From Pelodera strongyloides (Eukaryota; Nematoda; Chromadorea; Rhabditida; Rhabditidae), in assembly GCA_036852015.1 (NCBI GenBank), contig JAANDG010000639.1:17503-81502 (forward strand): 64,000 nucleotides of DNA, in the 5' to 3' direction. Shown piece after piece: positions 55,201-64,000 of the stretch. Below the pieces are notes generated by a model. It saw only the letters and a list, made by a program, of their open reading frames with translations, was not told where the DNA came from and did not search any database. The stretch's first letter is position 1, and each line of letters opens with the position of its first letter. The translations under genes and the position numbers were made by a program.

Positions 55201-55553
55201 TACGTATTATTCGAATAAAATAAGTGGAGTCCTGATCCACCATGTACTTTAAAACCATCATTAGTTGGGCGTTTTGCTGAGATAAATGTTGAAAGGCGGG
55301 ATTTTGAGTTATCGCTAACTTTGTGTGAAATATCACTATCGATTACACCTCGGCTATGAAGGATTATGTTGCTTCTGGCTTACGCTTACAGTAGCTAGGT
55401 CATAGAGAAACGGTTTATCTATGCATCCACGTATCAATGCGTGGCATTGTTGCTCTGTCAAGCATGATACAAACCCGGTCAGAATCAGAAGCGACAAAGG
55501 ACACATGAAAGCCTCAGTTTATGTCCATGATAACCCTCCGGGCTTTGTGCTTC

Positions 55554-55671
55554 TACCACTTACACCGAATAAAGGATTGAAGATAAAGCTTGTTTGCGTA
55601 TCGATATTATGAAGGTGTGTTATCCACTGTATCGCAAAGGGAGGTTTTCATGTAATGCAATGTAATGAAAA
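55554..55671. repeat. Direct repeat 2, copy 1
   Basis: ACCACTTACACCGAATAAAG through ATGCAATGTAATGAAAA, about 118 bp, apparently identical to 56377-56494. Confidence 0.93.
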
Positions 55672-55828
55672 TTGTACTTTGTGAGTAGGTGGATAACACA
55701 CCGTACACCACTCTTCTTTCGCTGCGATTCAAACTTGGATGCGCAGGTCATCCGCGCATACTGTAGCGATTCCTCGTTGCGAGCAAATCGCATTTTGTTC
55801 TTCATCTAGGCTTTTGACGCCTAGGGTC
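55670..55828. repeat. Direct repeat 1, copy 2 (uninterrupted)
   Basis: Matches 51858-52262 minus the foldback insertion. It follows direct repeat 2 copy 1 without a gap and is followed by poly-A (55859-55876). Confidence 0.93.
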
Positions 55829-56376
55829 CCACCTCCGCCCCTATGACAAGGTTCACCACAAAAAAAAAAAAAAAAAAGATAGAAAAAAAAAATATAAAGG
55901 CTAGGATTAAGGATGTCCTGCATTCGGACTAATTTTCCACCAACCCTAGACACACCCGCTCATAAAGGTGTGTATTTTCAGAAATTGGTGAGTTTAGGGG
56001 TCTTATAGGTCTTCTGTCTCTCAACCTTTTGTATGAATTTTATTGGTCTTTGTTGGTGGATTATATCGTAATTTATTTTCGGTCTCTTTTTGCCTTTTCC
56101 ACCGTGTTTAGGGTGAGTGTTCTCATGTCTCGTAATATTAATTGTTCTGTTCCTTTGTATGTGCCTAATTTCAATTGGTAGGCTTACAAAATTTGACACT
56201 ATCGGGTTTTCCTAATGTTTACGGTATTTACCCTCATAATTGATTTAAAGAAGTTGTTGCTTGTTACCATTGGATGTATATATATATATAGGTTTGTCGT
56301 GGCCTATTCATGGAATAATATAATGTGTGTGCTGTATGTGACGTATCCCTAGAGTTAAAAATTGCCGTAACACCCC

Positions 56377-56494
56377 ACCACTTACACCGAATAAAGGATT
56401 GAAGATAAAGCTTGTTTGCGTATCGATATTATGAAGGTGTGTTATCCACTGTATCGCAAAGGGAGGTTTTCATGTAATGCAATGTAATGAAAAC
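56377..56494. repeat. Direct repeat 2, copy 2
   Basis: Second copy, followed by the right family D arm of the composite element rather than by direct repeat 1. Confidence 0.93.
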
Positions 56495-56734
56495 TGCAGA
56501 TTTCAAAGCTATATAGGCAAATTTTAATCGCATTATAATTTCACGATAAATTTGCATTGACGACAAGGATATATGTGGCTTTACGGTATACATTTCAGCT
56601 GAGCGCATCGGAAAAAAGTTTTCCATGGCAAATAAATTTGAAATTTAGTTTGCATATATTGCAATAAAAATGCTTGATAGGCACTATGGACGTATCGTAA
56701 ATATAGGTTTACTTTGATGGGCATGTCCCTTTAA

Positions 56735-57224
56735 CATGCAAAGGTACGAAAAAATGAAATCAAGAAACTACCAAGCAGTGAAGTAACAGTGTATGTACTT
56801 GCTGACAGCATATGCACTTAATTTAATGAACCTTTAACAACAAACATCAAGTATGTGTGTGGAATTTTATGACTAATAAAAAGCAAGACAAATAAATATT
56901 GAAACAGAAAGTATCTGGCCCAACAACGAACATTTCGCTTTAAAAAAATTATTAATTAGGAAAAGTTAAGGTAATTCTGGCTACTGGCGAGCAGAAGCAA
57001 TGAAAACATGAAGACGTAAAAATAATTATTAGTGAATTTTATTCATAACAAAAAGTTTCTTGCCTTCAATGTTATGTGTTTGCTATGAACGGAAGGAAAC
57101 GCTTTTTGCATTCATACATAACAAAAGAAGGGCCAAGGAGCGAATATTGGCCACTACTTGTGCGGCCATTTTATATTGAAAACCTTGGAAATTTAATATA
57201 ATGAAACATTTAGGCCTTGTTATG
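56735..57224. other. Gene-free stretch
   Basis: AT-rich; contains an isolated CATTTCGCTTTAAA near 56932-56945, probably a MITE end relic. Nothing else is recognised. Confidence 0.5.
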
Positions 57225-57391
57225 TTTAAAGCGAAATGCTAGCCCCTTTGGAAAATTTGCATAGAATAAGCAAATCCTATGTATCCTATGCTAATTTTGT
57301 ACGATCGTCCACGGCAATCGTACAAAATTAGCATAGGATAATTTACTTATCATATGCAAATTTTCCAAAGGGGCTAGCATTTCGCTTTAAA
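57225..57391. mobile_element. MITE family B, near-perfect palindrome
   Basis: TTTAAAGCGAAATGCTAGCC and complement. A small deletion in the right arm (GGATAATTTACTTATC) breaks the symmetry; centre GTACGATCGTCCACGGCAAT. Confidence 0.94.
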
Positions 57392-57498
57392 GTTGTTGAT
57401 TCGCATTTATATCATGAACTTGTAGATAAATAAAAATATCTCATTTGCTTGTAATCTATTTTTTTACATAAAGAAAAACACAAAAACCCATGAACAAT

Positions 57499-57541
57499 TG
57501 AGAGAGAGAAGAGGGAGAGAGAGAGAGAAAGAGAGAGAGAG
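57499..57541. repeat. (GA)n microsatellite
   Basis: Short GA run. Confidence 0.9.
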
Positions 57542-57799
57542 CACCTTCTAAGATATTGAATAATGTGTTATGATGTCTGGAAAATGACAAACTGACATAT
57601 TCCTGGCAAAGCATCCGTTCAGCAACAATGAAAGCTGTCTTTTCTGGTCCAAAATGCCCCATTTGGTCCTTCTCTATTAATATCTTAGCAGAGACAACTA
57701 TGAAGAAAACATTCACGGACGGAAATAGGAAAACTTTTCGCAAAAAAAGGATTCTCATAGATAATTGGTCGGAAAGAAACAGAAAATTTTTAAGGTAAC

Positions 57800-57885
57800 T
57801 GAAATAGTTTTCCATATAAAATAAAAAAAAGCAGACAGCATTTATTTAGAGTTTATGTTTATGAATACCAATACAGAGCAATGAA
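57800..57885. repeat. Local duplication, copy 1
   Basis: TAGTTTTCCAT through GAATACCAATACAGAGCAATG matches 58090-58180 at about 80 percent by eye; the two copies flank the MITE at 57892-58082. Confidence 0.7.
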
Positions 57886-57891
57886 ACAATA

Positions 57892-58082
57892 TTAAAGCGA
57901 AATACCGGCCGGTTTTTGAAACGCATCGGCTACCTACATCAGCATTCTTATGCGATGCGTATGCAGCTTATGCAAATGTGCATAAGTTAGAATAAAAAAT
58001 CGAGCTAAATTCGAGCAAATTAGCATAAATACGTAAGAATTCACTTATCCAGTTTCAAAAATCGGCCGGTATCTCGCTTCAA
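57892..58082. mobile_element. MITE family A copy
   Basis: ATTAAAGCGAAATACCGGCC at the left and TCGGCCGGTATCTCGCTTCAA at the right, with a short ATGCG duplication in the body. Confidence 0.92.
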
Positions 58083-59042
58083 GGCAGCTGGACTAGTTTT
58101 CCATCTGAAATAAACAAATAAACAGACAGCGTATCTTGTTGGAGTTCATGAATACCAATACAGAGGAGCAATGAAACAAGAATAAGGCAACATTTGCACA
58201 CTAAAACAGGATCTCCGAACTTATAAGTTTTTAAGAAAATAAGCTTATAAAGGCTTAATGGGCTTAATGCATAAAGTACTACGCCCATATAATTATCACG
58301 CAATGACCAAATAGATTGCTAGTGAGGCGAAGTTTTCACTGATAAACCCTGTTATCAGCGCAAGGTTGTGTGGTGCACCCAGTATAGGCTCTAGTATCTG
58401 AAGTTGACAAAAACTTGGAATTTTAAGAATTGAAGCGTGGTGTAATGTATGCTGATGAAGCGCAGGTGGTGCGCGGCGAACATTAGGCGCGACTTTCTAT
58501 CGAATTTCTAAATCATCAACTTTAAAATTACGGCATGAGCATACTGCAAACAGTCTCCATTTGTAAAACAAGGATTATGAGTTTTTCAAAGAAAATATTG
58601 TTTGATTATAGAGTATTTAACTCCCGTTTCGGAAACGCGAAACTGCCCAGAATCTCGCTACAGTATGACAAAAATCGTGCTAGGACTCAAGTTGTCTTTT
58701 TGAAATTTTGTCTGGACTCTCTCGCATTTGCTTGTACACTCAACGTCTCTGCTGGAAACTAGAAAGAGCTGATGAATGATCTGTTTCCTGTTTCGCGCTT
58801 CCGAAACAGCAGTTAATTACTCTAGAGTACTTATGTTCATTTTGCTAATTTCTAATAATAAGTAAACTATTTCGTGATTGTGGGAAAGAGTTTTGGTCCT
58901 TGAATCGTTGAGATTGAGAAGCGCCAGCGCTGCAAACTAACGTATCTTTACCATGTTTAATTACCCCTCTGTTATGCTAATTATTCTCTGACTATAAAAT
59001 AGCTTGTAAAGTACCACTCTCATTTCATATTCTGTCGGTATT
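58083..59042. other. Upstream region of the small acylated-peptide gene
   Basis: Contains copy 2 of the local duplication (58090-58180) and a 75-codon frame at 58535-58762 with no motif. No strong tttcag precedes the ATG at 59043, so trans-splicing is not evident. Confidence 0.4.
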
Positions 59043-62000
59043 ATGGGCTGCAAAAACAGCAAAACTGTTATTGTGAGTAAATTGACTTTTTTTTTAGTTT
59101 TAAATAACATTGATATTAAGTAAAAACATATGTGCTCACAAAATTCCAAACTTAGTAATGATCAATGAATTACCGAATATAGGGATTCGGAAGTATTCCT
59201 GTCATTCTCATTTCCTTGTACTTACTTTAACAGTTAATAGTTAAACATTATATTTAATTCCAGCCGGTTTTTGATGAAGATTACGTTATTCCGTTACCAG
59301 CTGATCTGCCACGCATACGAATGTTTACAATGAATGAGGTTGTTTGATTAGCTTACCTTACCTTGAATACCTTGAAGACCGTTATATCAGCTGTTGGCTC
59401 GCCAACAGCGCAGGTCGCAACTACGCCATGAAGACCTGCATCTTGCGATGCGATTCCATGCACGTCCAAATGATTTAACCATCGGGTCTGCCCATCTCGT
59501 TGGCGGTCGCCCTTGAGGACGCTTGTAATCGCGGGGACGCCATTCTGTGACCCGAGTGGTCCATCGATTGTCATTTCTACGAATGACATGACCAGCCCAT
59601 CGATGTTTCGAGCTGTATATCCTATCAATTATATCATCTACGCCGGACTTTTCTCGAAGTGTGACGTTTGACATACGATCACGGAGGCGCGTGCCTACCA
59701 TCTTACGCTCCATGGCTCTCTGGGTGACAAGTAAGGATTCTTCGTCTTTCTTTGTCGTGCACCAAGTTTCGGAAGCATAGGTCATTGCTGGCAGCACATG
59801 CGTGTTAAACACCTTGGCTTTCACTTCTTTTGACAGCTTCACATTGGTGAGTACATCTCGTAGTTCCAGAAAGCCTTCCACCCAGACTGTTTACGCCGAG
59901 AGAGTTCGGCGGTGAGGCTGTTGCTGGGGTTAACCTCGCGTCCAAGGTAGACATACTTCCCGACCTTTCGAGCGTGCTGTTGCCAATACGTATGTCTGCA
60001 CCGCCGTTTGGACAATGATCGTTAGCCATCCACTGCGTCTTGCCTGGGTGGGCTTCAAGACCGATTAGCGACGTTACTCGAATTAGTTCGTCTAGGTTTT
60101 TCTGCAGTGTACATGGTCTTTGGCTATAAGAACCACATCGTCGGCAAACAGTAAGAACTGTAGTGTTTCGCCGTCAATGTCATAACCACCGGACATGTTG
60201 GCGTCTCTCAAAGCACATTCCAGAGAAGCAGAAAACAGAGTGGGTGAAATGACATCCCCTTGTTTGACTCCGCGCTCAACGGGCACCTTAACTGGTGTAT
60301 GAAGGAGTTGGATGTCCGTGGCGCACTGGTTATACAGCTCGTCTATCATAGACGCGTAGCTTTCTGGCACTGCGTGATGTTTCAGAGCATTGAGGACCGC
60401 CTGCTTCTCAACCGAATCGAACGCCTTTTTGAAGTCGACAAACAACATACAGAGGGGTATCTTGTACTCCCTAGACCGCTCGATAACTTGACCCACAGTG
60501 TGAATGTGGTCAATAGTCGAGTACCCGCCTCGAAAGCCTGCCTGCTCTCTCTATTGCCTTCTTCCAGCCACTTGCTGATTCGTTCAAGATGACGCGAGAA
60601 AACAGCTTTGACAGCTGTGACATCAACGCAATTGGACGATAGTTGTTTATGTCCTCTTTGCTTCCCTTCTTATGGATCAGGATGGTGTTACTACCTTTCC
60701 AGTTCTCAGGGACGATTTTCATTGAGAGGATATTGTTGAACAACCTGCAAACCGCGGATAGAGCGGTCTTCGGAGCGTACTTGAGGAGTCAATGGAAATG
60801 CCATCATTGCCAGGAGCCCTGTTATTAGGCATTCTCTTCAAAGCATGTTCAACTCGCTCTCCATGATCTCCGGCACGTCCTCATTCACTTCAATGCCTGA
60901 TTTCGGAACACGCTTCTTCGAAGCAAAGAGATCCCATAGAAATCTTTGATGATATCGGCAATATCCTGGATCTTGGTCTTCAAAGTACCGTCTTTGTCCA
61001 TCATGGCCACAGTTGCCTCCTTATGCAGGAATAGCGTTGGCGTACTTTCTTTATGGACATAAGACGCTGGGCCGCTTCGAGAGCTTTAACCTCGTTAAAG
61101 TTCTTATAGTCTGTTTCAACCATCTTTCGTAGGTCGCGGCTGAGGCTCTGTACGTTTTGACCCTGATGTAGCCTTTTTCGTCTCTCACGGATCAATTCAA
61201 TGGTCTTCGACGTCAGTCTTTCTCTAGGATGAGCACGAATGACCGGCCTAGCCTCAGCTGATGCCCTCGCCAATTCCCGGCTCAGTTCGGAGTACGACTG
61301 AGGTGAACCGTACCTCGACCAGTCCACTTGGTTCATTATAGCACGGGCTAGACCCGGATCAACGTCTCCACGCCTGGAGGTGCGCCTTCTGAACTTAACA
61401 GAACCAAAGTCGATGATGGACTTGACCAAGCGGTGATCTGAACTTGAGCCGCACCAGCTTCTACCGACGATCTTACAGTCAACGACCCGATGGGCGCGTT
61501 GCAAAGGACATAGTCCAGCTGTTTCTTTGCACCTTGCGGGCTCTGCCACGTCCAAAGTCTACGCTTTCGTTGTTGGAACATGGTGTTCAACACGTACATG
61601 CACTGACTTTCCGCAAAATCTGCTAGCCGTTGACCACGGTCATTACGGGTGTCTGCAGCGTAGTGCCCAAAGTACGTCTCCCCATCGTCCCTGGGACCGA
61701 TGGACGCGTTGAAGTCACCGACGACAAGCTTGACATGTGCACGACTGTTCGTCAGTTCTCGCTCAATGTCATCATAAGCTCCTCCACGACCTCGTCGTCA
61801 TACTCGCTGGTGGGAGCGTACACGTTAACAACGGTGAATGTCACACGTTTCACTTCGCCATGAAGGACTGCCACACGCGGGCTGACTGCTCTCATATCGC
61901 TGACATATGGCAGGTATTCTGGGGGGACTATGAAGCCCACACCGCCAGACCTCGACCTCTCCTCTCTGGCTCCAATGAGCACAGGTGGCCACTGTGCCAG

Positions 62001-63859
62001 GTCTTGCACTTGCTCTCCTTGGACCGCGTCTCTTGGATAGCAACGATGCCAGCGTTCACATTATCGGCTCGCCGATCAACTGATCGACATCATCGTCCTT
62101 GTGCAGCGTCCGGGCGTTAAACGTAGATATATGAAAATAGGAAAAATTATGGTTCCCTACGGCCGTGAGATTGCTATAGCACCCCTGCCTTGCGGCGCAC
62201 GGAACTCGGGGTCTTTGCTGATTTGACTTTGACATAGTTGGTTTTGGCAATACGTCCTGCGGGTGCCAATCTTCTCGCAGGACGCCCGCTCATTTCGCCG
62301 GCATTACCCGTTTCACCCCTACGGTGCGTTGAACCATGAGCATAGGATTGTAGGGGTTGATTAGCTTATTTAATTTAAATCTTTACACTTTGAACTACTA
62401 TCGTGGCCCGTTTCTACAAAATACACGTTGAAATAAAGCGAGCAAATTACTGAGTCGACAACGTGGTGTAGAACACGGTCCTGAGTGCGCATTTATGAGG
62501 TGCAGAAATTAAAAAAGTTAGACGAAATAAAGGTTTCCCGAGTTCGTCACGCGCACATATGCGTGCCAGACTCTCGCCGCTAATTATTGTTGTGCCAATT
62601 CTTTGCGGCATGCCTCTCCTATTTACAGTGTCGGGCGTACTTATATTCATTTCGACAGTTTCATATAAATTAGCTTATTTAGGAAGATTTGAAAACAGAC
62701 AATGATCATGCACGGGCCAGAGAGCAAGACAAGGAAGGAGGCTTCTATGGCGGACCACCTGAAGGTAGACCTTAGTTTATCTTGCTCTTTCTCTATGTGG
62801 AAAGAAAATTATATATTTTGTACTATATTCTAAATTTTGTCCTTGCAATAAATCCTACTTGGGCTAAAACCTACGTTCCTGAGTGCGCAGCGCACCGCGT
62901 ACCCAGCCGCGCAAATTGGAGTGCACGCGTAGCCAGCCGCGCAAATTGGAGTGCGGGCGTAGCCAGCCGCGTACCGCGCAGAGGGGCCCCGGCCAGTCGC
63001 GTAGAATGCATACTACGCGGCTGGGTGCGCGGTGCCTCGGGGCTCCGGTTCTCAACCGCGCAGCGCACCCCCAGCCAACCGCGCAGGGGGCCCCCAGCCA
63101 ACCGCGCACCCAGCCGCGCATTTTCGACTATATCGCTGTCACCACCCAATCTTTCTTTTCTATTATCAGACATGCACTTTATGGCCGAGTGGTCTAAGGC
63201 GCTGGCTCCAGAACATAATTAGTGAATTTCGTAGGTTCGATTCCTACTCGGTGCACTTGTTTTGCGGATGTGGTCTGTCTTTTTATTTTTTGCCTTGGAG
63301 GGCTAACCGCGCAGGGGGGCACCGGCCAGCCGCGCAGGGGGGCACCGGCCAGCCGCGTAGGGGGGCACCGGCCAGCCGCGTAGGGGGGCAAAAAGAAGGG
63401 GCGAGCGCCCCTGGCTGGGGGTGCGCTGCGCGGTTGGAGACCAGAGACACGTGTTCCGTCGAAGAAGTAGAGCTTCCGGATCAAGTTAACGATTTAAATA
63501 TAAATATTATCAAGTTAGATAATTTTTAATACACTCAGGCATGATGGTTGTTGACAAGCAAACATGGCAGATGTTTATCCCGAAACTCAGGTAAAATCGT
63601 TGATTCGGTGATATGATTGTTATTGAGGTGCCTCAATATGTCATTCTGGCCGAGCGGTCTAAGGCGCTGCGTTCAGGTCGCAGTCCTCTTCGGAGGGCGC
63701 AGGTTCGAATCCTGCGGATGACAAATATTTTGCGGTTTCTAGAATTGCTAGCTACGTATTCAATTTGGCAAATAATTAGTTTCTTTGTCAAAGAAATCTT
63801 GTTTGATTGTATATTGATTGTCTTTTTTCAGGCCGCCACATGTGAAAATCGGAGCGTGA
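59043..63859 (+). CDS. Small N-myristoylation-type protein, 88 aa, five exons
   Basis: Exons 59043-59072, 59264-59338, 62683-62764, 63539-63590 and 63832-63859 join with matching phases (0, 0, 1, 2) into an 88-codon frame ending in TGA, and AATAAA lies 14 nt later. The product begins MGCKNSKTVI, a strong N-myristoylation signal with an adjacent palmitoylatable cysteine, so it is probably membrane-tethered. Then follow an acidic, proline-rich part (DEDYVIPLPADLPRI), a charged stretch and EGGFYGGPPEGMMVV, ending PKLRPPHVKIGA. No enzyme domain. From memory, the layout (MGC.NS start, then a GG.Y.G.P motif) resembles the small animal OCC1/C12orf75 family; this is a hypothesis. Intron 2 holds a retrotransposon, intron 3 a tRNA-like sequence, intron 4 a tRNA-Leu. 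Donors gttgtt (exon 2) and gtagac (exon 3) are less canonical than gtgagt and gtaaaa. Confidence 0.75.
59344..59355. repeat. Target-site duplication of the retrotransposon, left copy
   Basis: TTGATTAGCTTA, identical to 62357-62368. Confidence 0.93.
59356..62356 (-). mobile_element. RTE-like non-LTR retrotransposon, 3.0 kb, coding-defective
   Basis: Autonomous-type LINE on the minus strand. From its 5' end (62356) it shows a start of the AP-endonuclease domain (ISTFNARTLHKDDDVDQL), then GGVGFIVPPEY, TVVNVYAPTSEYDD, TWQSPQGAKKQLDYVLCN and SSSDHRLVKS. These are followed by a linker rich in RERRKRL, reverse transcriptase (NYRPIALMSQLSKLFSRVIL; CMLFVDFKKAFDSVEK; GVKQGDVISPTLFSASLE; FLLFADDVVLI with an FADD catalytic box) and a C-terminal segment (RWAGHVIRRNDNRWTTRVTE). 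These blocks lie in different frames, so several frameshifts or indels disable the frame. The 3' end is the short tail CAAGGTAAGGT, not poly-A, as expected for the RTE clade. Precise 12-bp target duplications flank it. It sits in antisense orientation in intron 2 of the small gene. Confidence 0.95.
62357..62368. repeat. Target-site duplication of the retrotransposon, right copy
   Basis: TTGATTAGCTTA, identical to 59344-59355. Confidence 0.93.
62880..63120. repeat. GC-rich CAGCCGCG minisatellite, left block
   Basis: Irregular repeats of (A/C)CCAGCCGCGC and of GCAAATTGGAGTGC within an AT-rich intron. It ends about 50 bp before the tRNA-like sequence. It produces long alanine-arginine-glycine frames on both strands that are not genes. 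Confidence 0.9.
63174..63255 (+). pseudogene. tRNA-Leu-like sequence with a defective anticodon arm
   Basis: GGCCGAGTGGTCTAAGGCG (class II leucine D arm) and a perfect five-pair T arm (GTAGGTTCGATTCCTAC) are present, and TGCAC/GTGCA can close the acceptor end. The anticodon 5' stem CTGGC has no complementary 3' stem, and the sequence after CCAGAA (CATAATTAGTGAATTTC) is unlike a normal variable arm. Probably a tRNA pseudogene, though an unusual intron cannot be excluded. Confidence 0.65.
63300..63420. repeat. GC-rich CAGCCGCG minisatellite, right block
   Basis: Four to five units of GGGGGGCACCGGCCAGCCGCG, flanking the tRNA-like sequence on its other side; shares the CCAGCCGCGC core with the left block. 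Confidence 0.93.
63640..63723 (+). tRNA. tRNA-Leu (CAG)
   Basis: Complete class II tRNA: acceptor GTCATTC paired with GGATGAC (seven pairs) plus discriminator A; D arm GGCCGAGCGGTCTAAGGC; anticodon arm CTGCG-TTCAGGT-CGCAG with anticodon CAG; long variable arm TCCTCTTCGGAGGG; T arm GCAGGTTCGAATCCTGC. A and B boxes are consensus and no intron is present. It lies inside intron 4 of the small acylated-peptide gene, same strand. Confidence 0.98.
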
Positions 63860-63873
63860 TTTGTAAAATTGTT

Positions 63874-63879
63874 AATAAA
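63874..63879 (+). terminator. Polyadenylation signal of the small acylated-peptide gene
   Basis: AATAAA, 14 nt after the TGA at 63857-63859. Confidence 0.7.
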
Positions 63880-64000
63880 GTTGTAATATATTTATTAGAA
63901 TTCTTCTGCTGTGCGTTTATACAAGGATACAATACAGTAGATACAAACGGGCATTATGAAAATATGAACACAATATCAATTATTTGAAAAAAACCACACT

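Larger units (their letters stand above)
51746..56734. mobile_element. 5-kb composite element with family D ends
   Basis: Left end TTAAAGGGACAGGCTATCAAGCATTTTTATT and right end ATAAAAATGCTTGATAGGC...GATGGGCATGTCCCTTTAA are inverted over about 130 bp (bars of homology continue through AAATTTAGTTTGCATATATTG). The left arm lacks about 40 bp that the right arm keeps. The interior holds two sets of direct repeats and a 245-bp foldback insertion (listed separately). It also holds frames at 52457-52909, 53533-53832 and, on the minus strand, 52906-53289; none shows a transposase motif (for example DDE or DDD blocks) that I recognise. Confidence 0.7.

Noticed and set aside
62782..63529. Alanine/arginine/glycine-rich frames of 85-165 codons on both strands
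   Set aside because: They arise from the CCAGCCGCG minisatellites and cross tRNA-like DNA and splice sites.

Overview
This is a stretch of an AT-rich invertebrate nuclear genome, almost certainly a nematode. The evidence is: several tracts of the nematode telomere-type hexamer TTAGGC; short exons ending in gtaag/gtgag with tttcag-type acceptors; a sequence matching the nematode SL1 spliced leader at 20 of 22 positions; tttcag sites just upstream of two gene starts that look like trans-splice acceptors; and very many short TTAA-flanked inverted-repeat elements. No prokaryotic gene organisation, CRISPR array or virus was recognised. All gene models below were joined by hand from reading-frame phase, splice signals and remembered family motifs; no search was run.

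Layout. 1-13,000 is gene-poor and repeat-rich, with one unexplained coding-looking patch near 9 kb. 13,016-19,908 (minus) is a cytochrome P450 in 12 located exons, complete except for the initiator. 19,909-31,374 has no recognised gene; it carries MITEs, tRNA-derived repeats and one orphan exon-like frame. 31,375-37,169 (plus) is a TYW2-like tRNA wybutosine-synthesis aminocarboxypropyl-transferase in 13 exons (480 codons). It converges on 38,255-51,500 (minus), an EMAP-like microtubule-associated protein (EML/elp-1 type) in 21 exons (815 codons, all phases consistent). Upstream of that gene, 51,746-56,734 is a 5-kb composite TTAA element with recent internal duplications. 59,043-63,859 (plus) is a five-exon gene for an 88-residue, probably doubly acylated peptide. 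Its introns carry a 3.0-kb non-LTR retrotransposon with an intact 12-bp target duplication, a tRNA-Leu(CAG), a defective tRNA-Leu-like sequence and GC-rich minisatellites.

The four host genes are functionally unrelated (P450 oxidation, tRNA modification, microtubule binding, small membrane-anchored peptide), so no operon-like logic is proposed. What unifies the window is its mobile DNA. At least nine families of short foldback elements end in TTAA-type termini or similar; many sit inside introns and several lie within 3-25 bp of a splice site. Other unusual features are a minisatellite grown from a 5' splice site, a telomere-repeat tract abutting a 3' splice site, and an SL1-like sequence with a GT exactly where an SL RNA would have its donor.
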